From positions 1 through 64,000 of the forward strand of contig CAYRNY010000013.1 in NCBI GenBank assembly GCA_964425755.1: a stretch of DNA of 64,000 bases, written 5' to 3'. How positions within the stretch are numbered: position 1 is the first letter of the stretch; the number at the start of each line of letters is the position of its first letter. The translations under genes were made by a program, and so were the position numbers. A model generated the notes under the pieces. It worked only from the letters and a program-made list of their open reading frames with translations, searched no databases and was not told the origin of the DNA. Of the stretch, positions 1 through 7,416 are shown piece after piece. The DNA comes from CAYRNY01 sp964425755. Lineage in GTDB: Bacteria > Chloroflexota > Anaerolineae > Aggregatilineales > Aggregatilineaceae.

Positions 1-47
1 GGTATCCCAATGTCCTCTTTTTTCAAACCGCTCCTATCCGTTGCGGT

Positions 48-245
48 CTACTGAATTTCATCTGCTATCTCTGGATTCAGGATGGGCCAAGGAGCTCCTG
101 TATCTACAATGACAGGAATAACAAACTCAGAATTCTCAAGTTGAACTGAGATCACAATGCGGTTTTGAGGTTCATCGAGATAGTGATCAGAATATCGCAC
201 AGCTCCCTGGGCAAATTGATCTAGTAATTCATTATATAGTGTCAT
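48..245 (-). CDS. Short retropepsin-like aspartyl protease fragment
   Basis: The 65-residue product ends shortly after a VDTGAPW motif, which resembles the DTG active-site loop of retroviral-type aspartyl proteases found in small bacterial proteins. Relatives normally continue for another 50-80 residues, but here a TAG stop follows soon after. In the same frame beyond that stop the reading continues with a charged stretch (TATDRSGLKKEDIG) up to the window edge, so the gene may be broken by a nonsense mutation, or may really be this short. Its ATG overlaps the stop codon of the upstream gene (ATGA), which suggests translational coupling. The family call rests on one motif; the function is unknown. 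Confidence 0.45.
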   Translation of the reverse strand: MTLYNELLDQFAQGAVRYSDHYLDEPQNRIVISVQLENSEFVIPVIVDTGAPWPILNPEIADEIQ

Positions 246-946
246 TTGATTAACGAGATTACGATGTCAGAATTATCACCAATGTTTGAAAGTTTGTTGG
301 CTAGTTGTTCACGGGAAGTTGCTGTTGCTAGTAGTTCACCTGATTTGACCGCCACCCAATTTCCGTAGTAATCTTTGCCATGCTTGTCAAACCATTGCAT
401 AAATTCCGATAGTCCCTTTTTCGCAGGGCGATTAGTTGCAATAACTTTCGGAGGCGCGAACACAAAAGCAGCACGTTGTAGACTTTCATCTGCTGGATGT
501 AGTTTGTGTCCAGTACTTGCTAACTTACGAACGTGTGGCACATCTTCAAGCTCAAGTGCCATCTCTATGACTTGCTTAAAAAACTGCGCTGGCTTTGTAC
601 ACCAATTAATTCCATCTACAATTTCAGCAAACTTCCTTACATCGGATTGCTCATAGGCTTTTTGAAGTTCTAATAATTCTACATCCCACAAATGATGACT
701 GCTGCTAGTCAGTCCCTCCTCACCTGAAAAATCCATCTCGCAGTCATCTTGATTAGTCAATGGCAATGCAAGGATATCTTCCCATCCCTGAATGGAGGCT
801 CTTGATTTCCAAGCTGAAAAAACGGGAAAAGTATCTCTCGCTTCTTCGCTTTCTGTTCCATGAGTATGCCAAATTTCCTCAAACAACGAACCAGATTGAA
901 TGGGTAACGTGTCATTTATAGGGGGAATTTGATAAGTGTGGGTCAT
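242..946 (-). CDS. Hypothetical protein with DUF5678-like C-terminus
   Basis: This protein of about 234 residues has no catalytic motif that I recognise. Its last 40 residues (around GNWVAVKSGELLA, then a helix and a strand ending DIVISLIK) resemble the short DUF5678 module, in which a WVA strand is followed by a helix and a final strand. The ATG at 946 was chosen because the longer open frame would start inside the upstream TIGR04255 gene. It follows that gene by 17 bases and overlaps the following protease-like gene by four, so the three form one small minus-strand operon. This part of the window is clearly more AT-rich than the secretion genes to its right, which suggests separate acquisition. 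Confidence 0.6.
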   Translation of the reverse strand: MTHTYQIPPINDTLPIQSGSLFEEIWHTHGTESEEARDTFPVFSAWKSRASIQGWEDILALPLTNQDDCEMDFSGEEGLTSSSHHLWDVELLELQKAYEQSDVRKFAEIVDGINWCTKPAQFFKQVIEMALELEDVPHVRKLASTGHKLHPADESLQRAAFVFAPPKVIATNRPAKKGLSEFMQWFDKHGKDYYGNWVAVKSGELLATATSREQLANKLSNIGDNSDIVISLIK

Positions 947-963
947 GACAAATATCCAATGTT

Positions 964-1743
964 TTATTTCGGATCGAAAACTTGAAGCCTGTTTTCCTTG
1001 ATGGACCATCGAAAAGCATTGTAGATTTCAGCGTGATATCTTGCACATCGTGCAAGCAAACTATCTACGTCTAATTCTAGCTTCTCACCGTAATAGCGGT
1101 CAAAATCTAGCAAGAAAGAAAACTGTCCGCTCTCGTCAGGTGGTTCCTGAACAATTCCAGTTCGAAAAGAGAATTCGCCGTCATTTTCTTGTCTTGCACG
1201 TATCTGGGTAAGAGCAAGATGTGGCAATTGAATTTCTTCTGTCATCAAAAGGCAAGTTAATTCGGTTCGCAATATTTCAAGTACATCTGGACTGAAGGAT
1301 TTCGTTCCTGTGTTCTCAGTATTCAGTGCATTGATGTAGCGAAGTCCAATTCTTGTTGAAAATGGAACATTGTACTCCGTTAATACAGCATTAGTTATAA
1401 AGTACAAAGCATCAGCAAAAGATTGCCAACTTTCATACTGTGTAGTACTCACTGCGAAAAAATCAAAACCTAAACTGACTGTTAGTATTTCATCTTTGTC
1501 AAGAAATCGATGTACTGGAGGACTTTGCCCTACGGGTTTAATAGGTTGGCCTGGTGAGAACTGAATTTCAAGCCCTTGTTCGGTCTTGAAATTTGGGAAT
1601 CTCGATCGGACCATTTCCTGAAATTTCGAGGGGGTTTCTTCAGCTATCCTAAGAATTGGAGGAAACCGAATCTGACAAACAACCTCCCGTAGGGGTGAAT
1701 TGCTTAGGGGAAGATGATCGGCTTGTGGAAATTTCAATGGCAT
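964..1743 (-). CDS. TIGR04255 family protein
   Basis: The 259-residue protein begins with the hallmark of this family, a segment reading LPLSNSPLREVVCQIRFPP. It continues with the typical mixed alpha/beta body and motifs such as TRIGLRYIN near residue 130. The biochemical role of the family is not established; members are scattered, often among mobile or defence-associated genes. An AGAAGGA ribosome site precedes the ATG. It heads a three-gene operon with the DUF5678-like and protease-like genes. Lower GC than the neighbouring transfer operon marks it as cargo. The family assignment is fairly secure, the function is not. Confidence 0.75.
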   Translation of the reverse strand: MPLKFPQADHLPLSNSPLREVVCQIRFPPILRIAEETPSKFQEMVRSRFPNFKTEQGLEIQFSPGQPIKPVGQSPPVHRFLDKDEILTVSLGFDFFAVSTTQYESWQSFADALYFITNAVLTEYNVPFSTRIGLRYINALNTENTGTKSFSPDVLEILRTELTCLLMTEEIQLPHLALTQIRARQENDGEFSFRTGIVQEPPDESGQFSFLLDFDRYYGEKLELDVDSLLARCARYHAEIYNAFRWSIKENRLQVFDPK

Positions 1744-1825
1744 TAAGAAGTTCCTTCTGCAATTCTAATCGTGAACAATGAATATAATTGCACAAAGTCT
1801 TGAGTGGCACAAATATCAGGTGCTT

Positions 1826-1854
1826 AAAAATGTGGCGGGAGTTTCCTCCCGCCA
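1826..1854 (-). terminator. Rho-independent terminator of the distal transfer operon
   Basis: A perfect 9-bp stem (TGGCGGGAG / CTCCCGCCA, loop of four) lies just after the stop of the 711-residue gene. On the minus strand the stem is followed by CATTTTT. It should end the transcription unit that begins upstream of the pilin-like gene. Confidence 0.8.
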
Positions 1855-1862
1855 ACCACAAT

Positions 1863-3998
1863 CTACAGATCAATCTCAATGTCTGCTGCCTGAACTGTAT
1901 GATGGGGTGATACTTCATTCAACCGAGGCTGCCATGTCTCAGCCGAATGGATCACACGCCATTCCCCCGCCTTCACCCGCTCCAGCGCCTCCCCATCCAT
2001 CACCTGCCACGTACCATCCATGCCCAGATCATCCGCAATAACGTCCGCAAGCGCCGGCCCGGTGATGGCGTCCAACTCATCACTGCCCACCAGCGACATA
2101 AAATCCTCGCGGAACTGCTGCGCGCGATCCTCAGTCTGGAACTGTGCGACTTCGAGCCACTGCGCGCGCTGCGGCGCATCCGGCGAAACCGCTTCAGCGA
2201 GATCGGCAAAGTCCACCACACACACCGCCGAATAGCCCAACGGCGCGCCTTCGGGATCATGCGCGGGCACGATGTCCAGTCGCCAGGTCGGGGCGATGTC
2301 CTGCGGCTCGAACGGCTTGAAAACGAAGTCCTGCGCCTGGAGATAGGGCGAGTCTGGCTGCGTGCTGGCCGCGACTAGCGCGTCATCGGCCAGCGGGGGT
2401 GTGGCGGTGGGCAGGTTATCAAGGATGCGCTCGGTATCGTAGATGTTTTCGGTGATAACCCGCACATGGTCGCGGTAGGCTTGCCACTCTTTCGATGTCA
2501 GCGGCTCCCAGGCTGGTTCGTGGTCGCCATCGTAGTCGGGCGGGTAGTGCCCGTCGTTCTGCTCAAGCAGATCGGTCAGCGCGGCGTCTGCTTCGGCCAG
2601 CGCGATCCGCTCAAAGATCGCCGGGTTGTCGTTGAAGCCTGCCGGTGAGAATACCGATTCACGGTCTTCGGCGACGCGGGCGAGCAGCGTCTGCTGCTGG
2701 TAGGATAGCGCTTCATCGAGTGTGTCGAACTCGCCCATCGGCAGGTAGCGCGCCGCCCACTGGCCGTTTTCGTGGTTGGCGTAGACATCGACCACGCCGA
2801 CGCTGTGGCCATCATCGACACCCTGCGGTGTTGCCGATATCAGCGCGGCATCAAAGTGATACCAACCGGATTCCGGCATCGGCTGTGGGGCATCCGGTTC
2901 CTGGGGCGGCGGTTGGTCAGGAAAGTCCAGCCCATGATCACCCGCCGTGTCGCGCGCCAGCGCTTGCGCCGCCGCCAGATCACCATCTTCCAGGTGCAAT
3001 TGCAGCGCGGGCAGAGGCCAGGGCGAACGGTCAGGGTTAGCCACCGGCATCACCGGCAGCGAGTCGTGCATGATGATACCCTCCTCGGTGGCGTGAGCGC
3101 GGAAATAACGCAATTCGTGCGTGACGTCTTCCGGCAGTGGGCTGTCCGACGGGCGATCAATTACCGAGAAGAAATGCACTGTATTCGCCTCATCGTGATG
3201 ATGCGGCACATAACGCCCCTGCGCATCGAAGGGCGTCATGTCGTCGCCAAACGTGACCGGCAGCACCAGGGCCGCAGGCCGGGGTGTGGGGGACTGGTCC
3301 CAGGCGCTGGCGTCCGGCCAGTCGGGATGGTCTTCCCATTCAGGCGGCGTGTTCCCAGTTTCAAATGCGGGTAATGGATTTACCGTCAATTCGACTCCTT
3401 CCATAGCAAACAAGGGGGTGTTGGGAGCCAGGGTACGCGCGCGCACCGCTTCAGCCGTGGCTGCTTTGAGGAAGACGTCGGTATCGCCTTCCGCCTGGAT
3501 GTCAAACAGGCGCTGCTCGATGGCGGCCATCTCCGTGACTGGACCACGTGCCACTGGGGCAATGTCCAGCTGTTCGCCATCAATCCGCAGCACGTTTAGC
3601 GTGGCGGAACCGGCATCCAGGGCAGGTGGATACAGCCCGACAAGGTACAGCGGTTCGTCAGTTTCATACAGCATGGCGGCCACCAGGCTCATCTCAGCAT
3701 CCAGTCCGTCACGCCCCTGGTCCAGCAGCGTCTGCTCGACCTCGCGGACGTGTTCCTCCGCCGCCATCTGCGAGTGGTACTCGGCCAGCGTCAGGCGCTG
3801 CTGGCGTTCCTGTCCTTCCGCGTCGTGCGTCATGCGCACCAGGTCCACGCCATACGGCTCGTCGCTCAACGGGCGTGGCAGGTCAAGCTCGACACTGTAG
3901 GCCGCATCTGCCGTGTGGTATACCAACCCATCGCCTTCATCCAGCGCGGCATCGCCGTTGGGAAATTCTTTGCGGGGCATCGTCTGTTCGTCGGTCAT
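1863..3998 (-). CDS. Large acidic protein with degenerate repeats, element-encoded
   Basis: I do not recognise a named family for this 711-residue protein. It is acidic and has no signal peptide or membrane segment, so it should be cytosolic. It seems to be built from several copies of a module of about 60 residues: a strand opening with an aromatic and LD/LV, then a GY/GV-V-VD-strand, then a glycine- or arginine-containing strand and a helix around EALSYQQQTLL or RAQQFREDFMSL. Copies are suggested near residues 125-185, 390-455 and 565-635. The neighbouring 365-residue protein appears to carry the same module. Its start overlaps the ribbon-helix-helix gene by four bases, and it is the last gene before a strong terminator. 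A role in DNA processing is possible from position only. Confidence 0.7.
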   Translation of the reverse strand: MTDEQTMPRKEFPNGDAALDEGDGLVYHTADAAYSVELDLPRPLSDEPYGVDLVRMTHDAEGQERQQRLTLAEYHSQMAAEEHVREVEQTLLDQGRDGLDAEMSLVAAMLYETDEPLYLVGLYPPALDAGSATLNVLRIDGEQLDIAPVARGPVTEMAAIEQRLFDIQAEGDTDVFLKAATAEAVRARTLAPNTPLFAMEGVELTVNPLPAFETGNTPPEWEDHPDWPDASAWDQSPTPRPAALVLPVTFGDDMTPFDAQGRYVPHHHDEANTVHFFSVIDRPSDSPLPEDVTHELRYFRAHATEEGIIMHDSLPVMPVANPDRSPWPLPALQLHLEDGDLAAAQALARDTAGDHGLDFPDQPPPQEPDAPQPMPESGWYHFDAALISATPQGVDDGHSVGVVDVYANHENGQWAARYLPMGEFDTLDEALSYQQQTLLARVAEDRESVFSPAGFNDNPAIFERIALAEADAALTDLLEQNDGHYPPDYDGDHEPAWEPLTSKEWQAYRDHVRVITENIYDTERILDNLPTATPPLADDALVAASTQPDSPYLQAQDFVFKPFEPQDIAPTWRLDIVPAHDPEGAPLGYSAVCVVDFADLAEAVSPDAPQRAQWLEVAQFQTEDRAQQFREDFMSLVGSDELDAITGPALADVIADDLGMDGTWQVMDGEALERVKAGEWRVIHSAETWQPRLNEVSPHHTVQAADIEIDL

Positions 3999-4225
3999 TC
4001 TACACGCTCCATCGGAGCCTCCACCGGCTGCAATTTGAGTTGGAAGGTTTGCCCATTGGCGGCGAACTGGCCGTTACCATTATGGGTCAGGTTGGGCTGC
4101 GACTGCCGGATCATCCGCCGTAGTGCCGCACCGCGATCGCACCCCAACCGTGCAGCAAAGTCGGCCAGCGCCGCTTTGTCTTCATGGGTCAGCCGGAAAG
4201 TGAAAGAGGTATTCAGATCACTCAT
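3995..4225 (-). CDS. Ribbon-helix-helix DNA-binding protein, relaxosome-like
   Basis: This 76-residue protein has a short N-terminal strand (LNTSFTFRLT) followed by two predicted helices with an alternating basic pattern (EDKAALADFAARLG, then RGAALRRMIRQ). That is the layout of ribbon-helix-helix proteins such as relaxosome accessory factors and antitoxins. The ATG at 4225 overlaps the preceding stop codon (ATGA) and has a GGGAG ribosome site, so it is preferred to the ATG five codons earlier. It lies between two repeat-module proteins in the transfer operon. No toxin gene is adjacent, which favours a transfer-origin or regulatory role over an antitoxin. No relaxase is seen in this window. 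Confidence 0.65.
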   Translation of the reverse strand: MSDLNTSFTFRLTHEDKAALADFAARLGCDRGAALRRMIRQSQPNLTHNGNGQFAANGQTFQLKLQPVEAPMERVE

Positions 4226-5319
4226 AGGTCCAGCTCCCATTGACGGGCGGCATACTCGCCGATGTCACGGGCCGAATCGGGTTCAAGCTCAACCCCGCGC
4301 TCATGCTGCCATTCGTCGCGCTGCTGGGATGCAATCGCCATGCCCTCAGCGGCCTCGAAAACGCGCTCGATGTCATCGCTGCGTTCGGCGATGCCGATGA
4401 GATGTTCACTGGCTTCATACGCCTTATCCCAATCGCCGACCACACACGGCGCAAGCTGCGCTTCATACGCGCCGGAATCGGGATCGCGCGTCAGCGACAG
4501 AATGCTGGCAACACAGACTTCGCGGTCATCCGGGTCGGGTTGGTAGACGCCGATCCAATAGGCGGTGTTCGTGGCCGCGTCGTAGAACGGCGGCGGATCA
4601 CGGTCGGGATCAAAGCCATCGGCGGACAGCCCAACCTCTTCCATCGCCTGCGCTGCCGGGAAGTAGTCCGGATCGGCGTCCATTTCGACCGCGACACCGC
4701 CCAACTCGTAAGCCGCGCGCAGCAGCTCGTCGTGGGCATATTCAGGCGGGATGTCCGGCTCAGGATCACGGGCCAGCCCAAACTCACGCTCGAACAGCGC
4801 GTATTCACTTGGCGTCAGCGCGCGCCATTGTGGGGTGTCCAGTCTTTCACGCCCGGCGATCTTGTCCGCTGCGCGTTCAGCCAGGCCGGGCAGGTCGTGC
4901 GCTGCCATGTTTTTCTCGCTGGCGTAACCATTCAGGCGGTTGAACAGGTCTTCCGCCTGGTCGAGTTCGTCAGGACCAAACGCCTGCACGCGCAGAAACG
5001 TGCCGCCCAGATCACCGGACAAGGTGTCGGCATAGAGGTCCACACAGCCGACCTCATAACCGGTGACTTCGCCACCCGCGTCGACTTGTTCCAGCCCGAC
5101 GAAGCGCGCATCCAACCACGACCACGCGTCTTGCGCGGGCGGGTCGGGCGGTGGCTCAAAGCCGGGCAGTGACTGCTGGTCCGGCGAGACCACAAACGGC
5201 TCCGGTTCATAGTCGTAGGCTTCCGGCGGCGGCTCATCCATGAAGCGCAGAGCATCCGGCGGCGGTTCGTAATCGTAGTCTGGCGGCGGTTCGGGCGGAT
5301 AGTCAGCGTAAGTCATCAT
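4222..5319 (-). CDS. Proline-rich N-terminus protein with repeat modules, element-encoded
   Basis: This 365-residue protein starts with an unusual stretch of about 60 residues rich in Pro, Tyr, Glu and Asp (repeated PPP, DYDYEPPP and EAYDYEPE elements). It then has two copies of the module also suggested in the downstream 711-residue protein, near residues 68-135 (WLDARFVG, then GYEVGCVDLYAD, ending in a DQAEDLFNRL helix) and residues 245-310 (AYWIGVYQP onward). There is no signal peptide. The Tyr/Pro-rich tail looks disordered and could be an interaction arm. The start is uncertain by one codon (two adjacent ATGs). It sits 12 bases after the topoisomerase gene. Function unknown. Confidence 0.7.
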   Translation of the reverse strand: MMTYADYPPEPPPDYDYEPPPDALRFMDEPPPEAYDYEPEPFVVSPDQQSLPGFEPPPDPPAQDAWSWLDARFVGLEQVDAGGEVTGYEVGCVDLYADTLSGDLGGTFLRVQAFGPDELDQAEDLFNRLNGYASEKNMAAHDLPGLAERAADKIAGRERLDTPQWRALTPSEYALFEREFGLARDPEPDIPPEYAHDELLRAAYELGGVAVEMDADPDYFPAAQAMEEVGLSADGFDPDRDPPPFYDAATNTAYWIGVYQPDPDDREVCVASILSLTRDPDSGAYEAQLAPCVVGDWDKAYEASEHLIGIAERSDDIERVFEAAEGMAIASQQRDEWQHERGVELEPDSARDIGEYAARQWELDL

Positions 5320-5331
5320 TCACACTCCTGC

Positions 5332-7215
5332 TTAGCTCGATGCGCCGCGCAGCGTGACCGGCTTGTGTTCCAGACCGCGCGTGTAACCGCAGTCGGGATA
5401 GTTCATGCAGCCGATGAACGCGCCGTGTTTGCCCTTGCGCTCGACCAGGTCGCCGCCACAGGCCGGGCAGCTTTCGCCGGTCGGTTGGGGTGTGGGGTGG
5501 CGGGCTTTGGTCTGCTGCTGGGCCGCATGACCGGCTGCGCCCAACTGCGGCGTGAAGTCAGACCAGAAGGCTTTCAACACATTGAGGCGCGTTGCTTCGC
5601 CGCGCGCGACTGCATCCAACGCTTCTTCGAGATGGGCGGTATAGGGAACCGCGAACAGGTCCGGGAAGTGCTCAACCAGGAAGTCACACAGAATCGTGCC
5701 GGTGCTGGTTGGCACCAGGCGCTTTTTCTGGAGCTTGGCGTATGCGCGCTGTTTCAGGGTCTGGACCATGCTGGCGTAGGTGGACGGACGACCGATACCC
5801 AGCCGTTCCAACTCGCGCACGAGCGACGCTTCGGTGAAACGCGGCGGTGCTTTGGTCTGGTGTTGGGCAGGCTGCCACTCGACGAGGCGCAGCGCGGCAT
5901 CTTCGTGCAGCGGCGGCAGATTGGCGGTGTCTTCGGCTTCCGCATCCGGATCGGGCGGTTCCTGGTAGATCTTGAGAAAACCGTCAAAGGTCAGGTGGCG
6001 GCCTTTGGCCTGGAACGCCAGCGGGTAGGGCTGGCCGTGTGTTTTTCCGGCGAGAATCTCAGCGACCTGCACCGCATAGCGCGCCGGGGCCATCTGTGAG
6101 GCGACAAACCGCTGCCAGATCAGGGTGTAGAGCGCTGCTCCGTCCCCCTCAATTTCATCAGGAACGCGCGTCACATCGGTAGGCCGGATCGCCTCGTGCG
6201 CTTCCTGGGCGTGTTTGGCTTTGGCCTGGTAGGTGTGCGGCTGGTTGGGCACGTAGTCGCCGCCAAACGTGCGGGCGATGTGCTGCAAGGCCGCGCGCTG
6301 CGCTTCGGGCGCGACGTCCACGCCATCGGTACGGTGATATGTGATCTGCCCGGCTTCGTAGAGACGTTGGGCGATCTGCATCGTGCGTTCCGGCGATAAC
6401 CCCAACGCCTGGCTCGCCGCCTGCTGCAAGGTGCTGGTGGTGAAAGGCGGGTGAGGGTTGCGGCGCTGCTCGCTCTGTTTGACGCTTCCGATCCAGAACG
6501 CGGCGTTTTGCAGGCCACCGGTGAGCGCGTCTACCTGTTCGCGGCTGAGGCGTTCGACGGTCTGCCCTCTGACCGTGTGCAGTCGCGCCGGGAAGTCGCT
6601 GGTGTCGGCTTTCAAGAGCGCGTCCAGCGTCCAATAGGCTTCAGGCGTGAAGGCGGCGATCTGCCGCTCCCGCTCGATCACCAGGCGCAAACAGGCACTC
6701 TGCACCCGCCCAGCAGAGTAACGGCCATCCAGCGCCTGACAGGCTACCGGTGAGACCAGATACCCGACCAGCCGGTCCACGATGCGGCGGGTTTGCTGCG
6801 CTTCGACCAGGTTCACGTCGAGCGGGCGCGGCTGTGCAATCGCCGCTTTGACCGCGTCTTCGGTGATGGCGGTGAAGGTGACGCGATACACCGGCTTGTC
6901 AGGTGGCAGGTCGGCCAGTTGCAGCACGTGCCACGCGATCGCCTCACCTTCGCGGTCGGGGTCAGTTGCGACGTAGACTGCTTCCGCTTCCCGGATCGCT
7001 TTCAGCAGCCGCCGGACGGTGTTCGCCTGGCGCGGCAGCACGTCGTACAACGGGCGGAAGTCAGCCTCGACGTCGACCCCCAGCCTGTCCTGGGGCAGGT
7101 CGCGGACGTGACCGCGCGTGGCTTCCACGCGCCATCCGTCGCCCAGGAAGGCGGCGATCTTTTTGGCTTTGGCAGCGGATTCCAGAATCATCAACTTACC
7201 GGTCATCGATTTCAC
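5332..7215 (-). CDS. topA: DNA topoisomerase I (type IA), element-borne
   Basis: This enzyme relaxes negatively supercoiled DNA through a 5'-phosphotyrosine intermediate. At 627 residues it is shorter than chromosomal TopA. The Toprim domain spans residues 6-110 (LMILESAAKAKKI and the acidic TDPDREGE at 84-91). The active-site tyrosine is about residue 293 in QITYHRTDG; chromosomal enzymes usually have YMRTDS, so the methionine and serine are changed here. A single C4 zinc ribbon closes the protein (CPACGG near residue 587, then CMNYPDCGY). Type IA topoisomerases are common on conjugative plasmids and integrative elements and may help process transferred DNA. The start overlaps the preceding small gene by four bases, so the two are coupled. 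Confidence 0.92.
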   Translation of the reverse strand: MKSMTGKLMILESAAKAKKIAAFLGDGWRVEATRGHVRDLPQDRLGVDVEADFRPLYDVLPRQANTVRRLLKAIREAEAVYVATDPDREGEAIAWHVLQLADLPPDKPVYRVTFTAITEDAVKAAIAQPRPLDVNLVEAQQTRRIVDRLVGYLVSPVACQALDGRYSAGRVQSACLRLVIERERQIAAFTPEAYWTLDALLKADTSDFPARLHTVRGQTVERLSREQVDALTGGLQNAAFWIGSVKQSEQRRNPHPPFTTSTLQQAASQALGLSPERTMQIAQRLYEAGQITYHRTDGVDVAPEAQRAALQHIARTFGGDYVPNQPHTYQAKAKHAQEAHEAIRPTDVTRVPDEIEGDGAALYTLIWQRFVASQMAPARYAVQVAEILAGKTHGQPYPLAFQAKGRHLTFDGFLKIYQEPPDPDAEAEDTANLPPLHEDAALRLVEWQPAQHQTKAPPRFTEASLVRELERLGIGRPSTYASMVQTLKQRAYAKLQKKRLVPTSTGTILCDFLVEHFPDLFAVPYTAHLEEALDAVARGEATRLNVLKAFWSDFTPQLGAAGHAAQQQTKARHPTPQPTGESCPACGGDLVERKGKHGAFIGCMNYPDCGYTRGLEHKPVTLRGASS

Positions 7216-7406
7216 TTCTCCTCAGGTGATTGCTCACCCGCACCAGCAGCCGAAGCTGCTCGCGGGTTCGTTTGCGGTCGATGCGCGGCCAGGTACGCCG
7301 CGAGTTCTTTCTCTCGAAGGACCAACCAGACGGGCCACTCCAGGAATGCGTGATATGCCTCTTCTTCCATGGCTTTGAACGGGCTGGTGCTGGGGTGTCT
7401 GACCAT
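7212..7406 (-). CDS. Small hypothetical protein between VirB4 and TopA genes
   Basis: This 64-residue protein has a central helical, aromatic segment (EAYHAFLEWPVWLVLREKELAAYL) and a charged, low-complexity C-terminal tail. It resembles no family I know. The ATG at 7406 lies 10 bases after the VirB4 stop, with a GGAG ribosome site five bases upstream, while the longer frame would begin inside virB4. Its stop codon overlaps the topA start. The tight spacing on both sides is the main evidence that it is a real gene of the transfer operon. Confidence 0.55.
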   Translation of the reverse strand: MVRHPSTSPFKAMEEEAYHAFLEWPVWLVLREKELAAYLAAHRPQTNPRAASAAGAGEQSPEEK

Positions 7407-7416
7407 AGCTGCTCCA

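Noticed and set aside
1649..1918. A minus-strand ORF linking the TIGR04255 gene to the transfer operon
   Set aside because: It runs through the terminator hairpin and out of frame with both neighbours, with no ribosome site.
1947..4400. Several long plus-strand frames opposite the 711- and 365-residue genes
   Set aside because: They are Arg/His-rich, overlap each other and mirror high-GC coding sequence on the minus strand. No ribosome sites or family motifs are present.
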